In this document: positions 6,669-8,598 of the stretch, one piece after another
Layout of the letters: each line of letters begins with the position of its first letter
Numbering within the stretch: position 1 is the first letter of the stretch
From: Pseudomonadota bacterium
Lineage (GTDB): Bacteria; Pseudomonadota; Alphaproteobacteria; Acetobacterales; Acetobacteraceae
Direction: 5' to 3'
DNA length: 8,598 bases
NCBI GenBank assembly: GCA_023390705.1
Contig: JAEWCI010000198.1
Location: 1 to 8,598, forward strand
Translations under genes and position numbers: made by a program
Notes under the pieces: generated by a model
Databases searched by the model: none
The model's input: the letters and a program-made list of their open reading frames with translations, nothing else
What the model was told of the DNA's origin: nothing

Positions 6669-7567
6669 AGGTCGAGCTGCCCGGCACGCGCCCCTATGGC
6701 GCCGCCTTCGTCGTTGGCCAGCGGCTCTCCGGCGGCGCGGCGCAGAGGATCGGGTCGGTCATCGTCAAGGCCGGCTACATTCTCTCCGCATCCGGAGGGG
6801 CGGACACGCACCGGATGACGCCCGATCCCGATGCCGCCGCCAGTACGATGATCCTGGCCGATCAGGGCAGCGTCGGCGCCGATGGCATGGATGTCACCCG
6901 CGAAGCCGATATCGCCCCGTACAAGCCTGCCTCCGACATCGTGGTGGAGGGATTCCTCGATGGCCTCACCCCGGCCGGCGCGGAGCTGCGCGTGGACGGC
7001 ACGACCTGGCTCACCCGCACCGAGCCGAACCCGCCGCTTCCCGCCATCCACCTCGCCGACCGCAACCGCAATCTCTTCGGCTACCAGCCGCGCAGCCTGG
7101 TGCCGCGGGCGGGCGAGGCCGGCAATCCGCTCTCCGGCCCGGTGCCCGACCCGCTCGGCCCGGGCGACTTCCCCCTGCGCGACACCACGCTGCTCGGCGA
7201 CATCGCCGGCTACAGCAACCGCGTGCTGAACTTTCACCGCCGCGGCGGCGGCTTCACCGCCGCATCGGCAGTCTCCGCCCCGCTCGCCACCGGCCAGCGC
7301 GTCACCCTGCGCAAGGCGGGCGCCGATGCGTTCTCGCTCACCCTCGACCTGCCGGTGCTGGAGGCGCTCTACCGCACCTGGTGCGGGCATGGTCCCGACA
7401 AGCCGCCCTACTGGACCCGCATCCGCCTTGGCGCCATGCGCGCCGATACGCTGATCCTCCGCCCGGACGCCGGCCGCGCCGAGGTGATCTGGCGGTCGGT
7501 CTGGCCCTGGGAGAGTGAGCCTGCCGACAGCTACCGCGCCATCCGCGTCAGCGAGGGAGCCGAGTGA
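6665..7567 (+). CDS. DUF2169 family protein, possible tip or effector adaptor
   Basis: A 300-residue protein with no signal peptide or membrane segment. It has the layout of DUF2169 proteins: an early KAGYIL strand, DIAPYKPASDIVVEGF (82-97, the DLxPxKPxADVVVxG-type signature), LRVDGTTWLTRTEPNPPLPAIHL, a GYQPRSLVPRAGEAGNP block, FHRRGGGFTA (190-199) and the end motif DTLILRPDAGRAEVIWRSVWPW (261-282, resembling the family's D-T-L x x D x x x x x V x W R). DUF2169 genes are usually found next to PAAR and VgrG genes of type VI secretion loci, where they are thought to help load effectors onto the tip. Here the gene lies between an eCIS spike and a PAAR-like tip, overlapping the spike by four bases and the tip gene by one base. 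The family call is by eye and fairly confident; the tip-loading role is inference. Confidence 0.75.
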   Translation: MKVELPGTRPYGAAFVVGQRLSGGAAQRIGSVIVKAGYILSASGGADTHRMTPDPDAAASTMILADQGSVGADGMDVTREADIAPYKPASDIVVEGFLDGLTPAGAELRVDGTTWLTRTEPNPPLPAIHLADRNRNLFGYQPRSLVPRAGEAGNPLSGPVPDPLGPGDFPLRDTTLLGDIAGYSNRVLNFHRRGGGFTAASAVSAPLATGQRVTLRKAGADAFSLTLDLPVLEALYRTWCGHGPDKPPYWTRIRLGAMRADTLILRPDAGRAEVIWRSVWPWESEPADSYRAIRVSEGAE

Positions 7568-7962
7568 TGGGGCAGCCGATCACCGTGACGGACGGGATGT
7601 GCTTCGCCTTCCCCGATGTCTGCCTGACGCCGGCGCCACCCTCCTCGCCGGTCCCGATCCCCTATCCCAACATCGCCCAGCTCGCGGACGCGACCGGCAC
7701 CGCCACGAATGTCAATGCCGGCGGCAAGCCGGTGGTGACGGAAGCCAGCACCATTCCTTCCTCCTCCGGCGACGAGGCCGGCTCCAGCGGCGGCGTGACC
7801 AGCGGCACGACGAAGGGCGAATGCAAATTCACCACCTTCTCGGCGACCGTGAAGGCCAATGGCAAGGGCATCGTCCGTCTCGGCGACAGCACCACGCAGA
7901 ACAACCGCAACGCCGTCGGCACCGTGCTCGGCGGACTGCCGAGCGTGCTGGTGGGAGGCTGA
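7567..7962 (+). CDS. PAAR-like tip protein (DUF4150 type)
   Basis: A 131-residue protein with the DUF4150 signature: MCFAFPDVCLTPAPPSSPVPIPYPNIAQ near the N-terminus, GGKPVVTEASTIPSSSGDEAGSSGGVTSGTTKGECKF in the middle and VKANGKGIVRLGDSTTQNNRNAVGTVLGG at the end. PAAR-like proteins form the sharp cone that caps the spike. There is no C-terminal toxin, so it is a bare tip. Notably the protein contains no histidine and only three cysteines (12, 19, 86), whereas classical PAAR tips hold zinc with three His and one Cys; zinc binding here would have to be cysteine-based or absent. The start chosen is the ATG at 7567, overlapping the previous stop by one base, with GAGGGA at 7553-7558; a GTG one codon earlier is also possible. 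Its place after the spike matches Afp10. Confidence 0.87.
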   Translation: MGQPITVTDGMCFAFPDVCLTPAPPSSPVPIPYPNIAQLADATGTATNVNAGGKPVVTEASTIPSSSGDEAGSSGGVTSGTTKGECKFTTFSATVKANGKGIVRLGDSTTQNNRNAVGTVLGGLPSVLVGG

Positions 7963-7963
7963 G

Positions 7964-8359
7964 ATGAGCGAATTCCTCGGCCAGGGCTGGGCCTTCCCGG
8001 TGCGGGTGAATGCCCGCGGCGGGCTGGACTGGTCTGCCGGCGCGCAGTCCATCGAGGAAGCGATCTGGACCATCCTCGCCACGCCCCGCCGCTCGCGCAT
8101 CATGGAACCGGAATTCGGCTGCGGCCTGCACGACCATGTCTTCGCCCCGAACAACGCCAATACCCGCGCCCTCATCGCGGCGGAAGTGCGGGCCGCGCTG
8201 ATCCGGTGGGAGCCGCGCATCGACGTGCTGGCGGTGAGGGCCGAGCCGCAGATAGACGCGCCGAACACCCTGCTGATCGAGACCGACTACCGCATCCGCG
8301 CGAACAACGCGGTACGCAACATCGTCTATCCGTTCTTCCTGAACGAAGGCCCGGCCTGA
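7964..8359 (+). CDS. Baseplate wedge protein, gp25-like (Afp9-like)
   Basis: A 131-residue protein of the gpW/gp25 family (T6SS TssE relatives). It carries the family's core: IEEAIWTILATPRRSRIMEPEFGCGLHDHVFAPN (30-63), in which the arginine-rich, EPEFG-type segment is the recognisable gp25 signature, then RWEPRIDVLAV (81-91) and the closing strand TDYRIRANNAVRNIVYPFFLN (107-127). gp25 starts sheath assembly at the baseplate and links the sheath to the wedge. The ATG has GGAGG at 7954-7958 within the end of the tip gene and lies one base after its stop. An in-frame start at 7859 would overlap the tip gene by a hundred bases and adds residues with no gp25 likeness, so it was rejected. Order tip-then-gp25 differs from Afp, where gp25 (Afp9) precedes the tip (Afp10). 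Confidence 0.94.
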   Translation: MSEFLGQGWAFPVRVNARGGLDWSAGAQSIEEAIWTILATPRRSRIMEPEFGCGLHDHVFAPNNANTRALIAAEVRAALIRWEPRIDVLAVRAEPQIDAPNTLLIETDYRIRANNAVRNIVYPFFLNEGPA

Positions 8360-8369
8360 AGGACGCATC

Positions 8370-8598
8370 ATGCCCCTGACGCCACCCAACCTGGACAGTC
8401 GTCGCTTCGACGATCTCGTGGCCGAGGCCCGCCAGCGCATCCCCCGCTATACGCCGGAATGGACGAATCTCAACGCCAGTGACCCCGGCATGACGCTGGT
8501 CATGCTGCATGCCTGGATGACGGAGACCATCCTCTTCAGCCTGAACCAGGTGCCGGACCTCAACTACATCGCCTTCCTCAACCTGATCGGCCTTGCCC
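8370..8598 (+). CDS. Baseplate J-like protein, Afp11-like (3'-truncated by window edge)
   Basis: Only the first 76 residues are in the window. They read MPLTPPNLDSRRFDDLVAEARQRIPRYTPEW, then TNLNASDPGMTLVMLHAWMTETILFSLNQVPDLNYIAFLNLIG, which is the strongly conserved N-terminus of eCIS baseplate J-type proteins (Afp11/Pvc11). The motifs LDxRRFxDLVxEAxxxIPRYxPEWT, SDPGxTLxxLxAWMTE and LNxVPDxNYIxFLxLIG are all present. These large proteins form the baseplate wedge that surrounds the hub. The ATG has GAAGGA at 8358-8363, six bases upstream, and follows the gp25 stop by ten bases. The rest of the gene lies outside the window. Confidence 0.95.
   Translation, partial: MPLTPPNLDSRRFDDLVAEARQRIPRYTPEWTNLNASDPGMTLVMLHAWMTETILFSLNQVPDLNYIAFLNLIGLA

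Noticed and set aside
6428..7390. A 320-codon open frame on the minus strand opposite the spike and DUF2169 genes
   Set aside because: Antisense to two genes with clear family motifs; low-complexity Ala/Gly/Arg composition and no credible start context.
7567..7962. PAAR protein carrying a C-terminal toxin
   Set aside because: The frame ends right after the PAAR-like core, leaving no room for an effector domain.
1..8598. Contractile phage (prophage) tail or T6SS rather than eCIS
   Set aside because: Two tubes and two sheaths, the LysM adaptor, a DUF5908-like gene and the Afp11-type J-protein N-terminus point to an eCIS; no TssB/C pair or phage capsid or lysis gene is present, though flanking genes outside the window were not seen.

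Overview
The window is a high-GC stretch, strongly biased to G/C at third codon positions, from a proteobacterium-like genome; the lineage cannot be fixed from the sequence alone. It lies inside the structural operon of a contractile injection system of the extracellular type (eCIS, the Afp/PVC/MAC family of headless phage-tail-like particles). All genes are on the + strand, packed head to tail with gaps of -8 to about 64 bases, and both ends of the window cut through genes, so the locus continues in both directions. No promoter, terminator, tRNA, rRNA, IS element or CRISPR array was seen, and no gene-free stretch exceeds 300 bases.

Layout. Positions 1-944 hold the 3' part of a first sheath gene. 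978-1403 is a first gp19-like inner tube protein. 1468-3636 is a second, much larger sheath protein with an inserted carboxypeptidase-regulatory-like (Ig-type) domain. 3640-4149 is a second, longer tube paralogue. 4151-4330 encodes a 59-residue DUF5908-like protein. 4331-5017 is a LysM-ended tube-baseplate adaptor (Afp7-like). 5021-6199 is a phage late control D (gp27-like) hub protein and 6192-6668 a separate gp5/gpV-like spike. 6665-7567 is a DUF2169-type protein, 7567-7962 a PAAR-like (DUF4150) tip, 7964-8359 a gp25-like baseplate wedge protein, and 8370 to the end the start of a baseplate J-like protein (Afp11-like).

Together the genes would build a contractile nanomachine: a sheath of two subunit types around a gp19-type tube, joined through the LysM adaptor to a gpD hub, gpV spike and PAAR-like tip, ringed by a gp25/J-type baseplate. 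Three features set this locus apart from the textbook Afp/PVC order: the Ig-like insert in the second sheath, the hub and spike encoded as two genes, and a DUF2169 gene, better known from type VI secretion effector modules, placed between spike and tip. The tip also has no histidine, which is unusual for a PAAR-type zinc site. The ATPase, tape measure, fibres and toxin cargo are not in the window.
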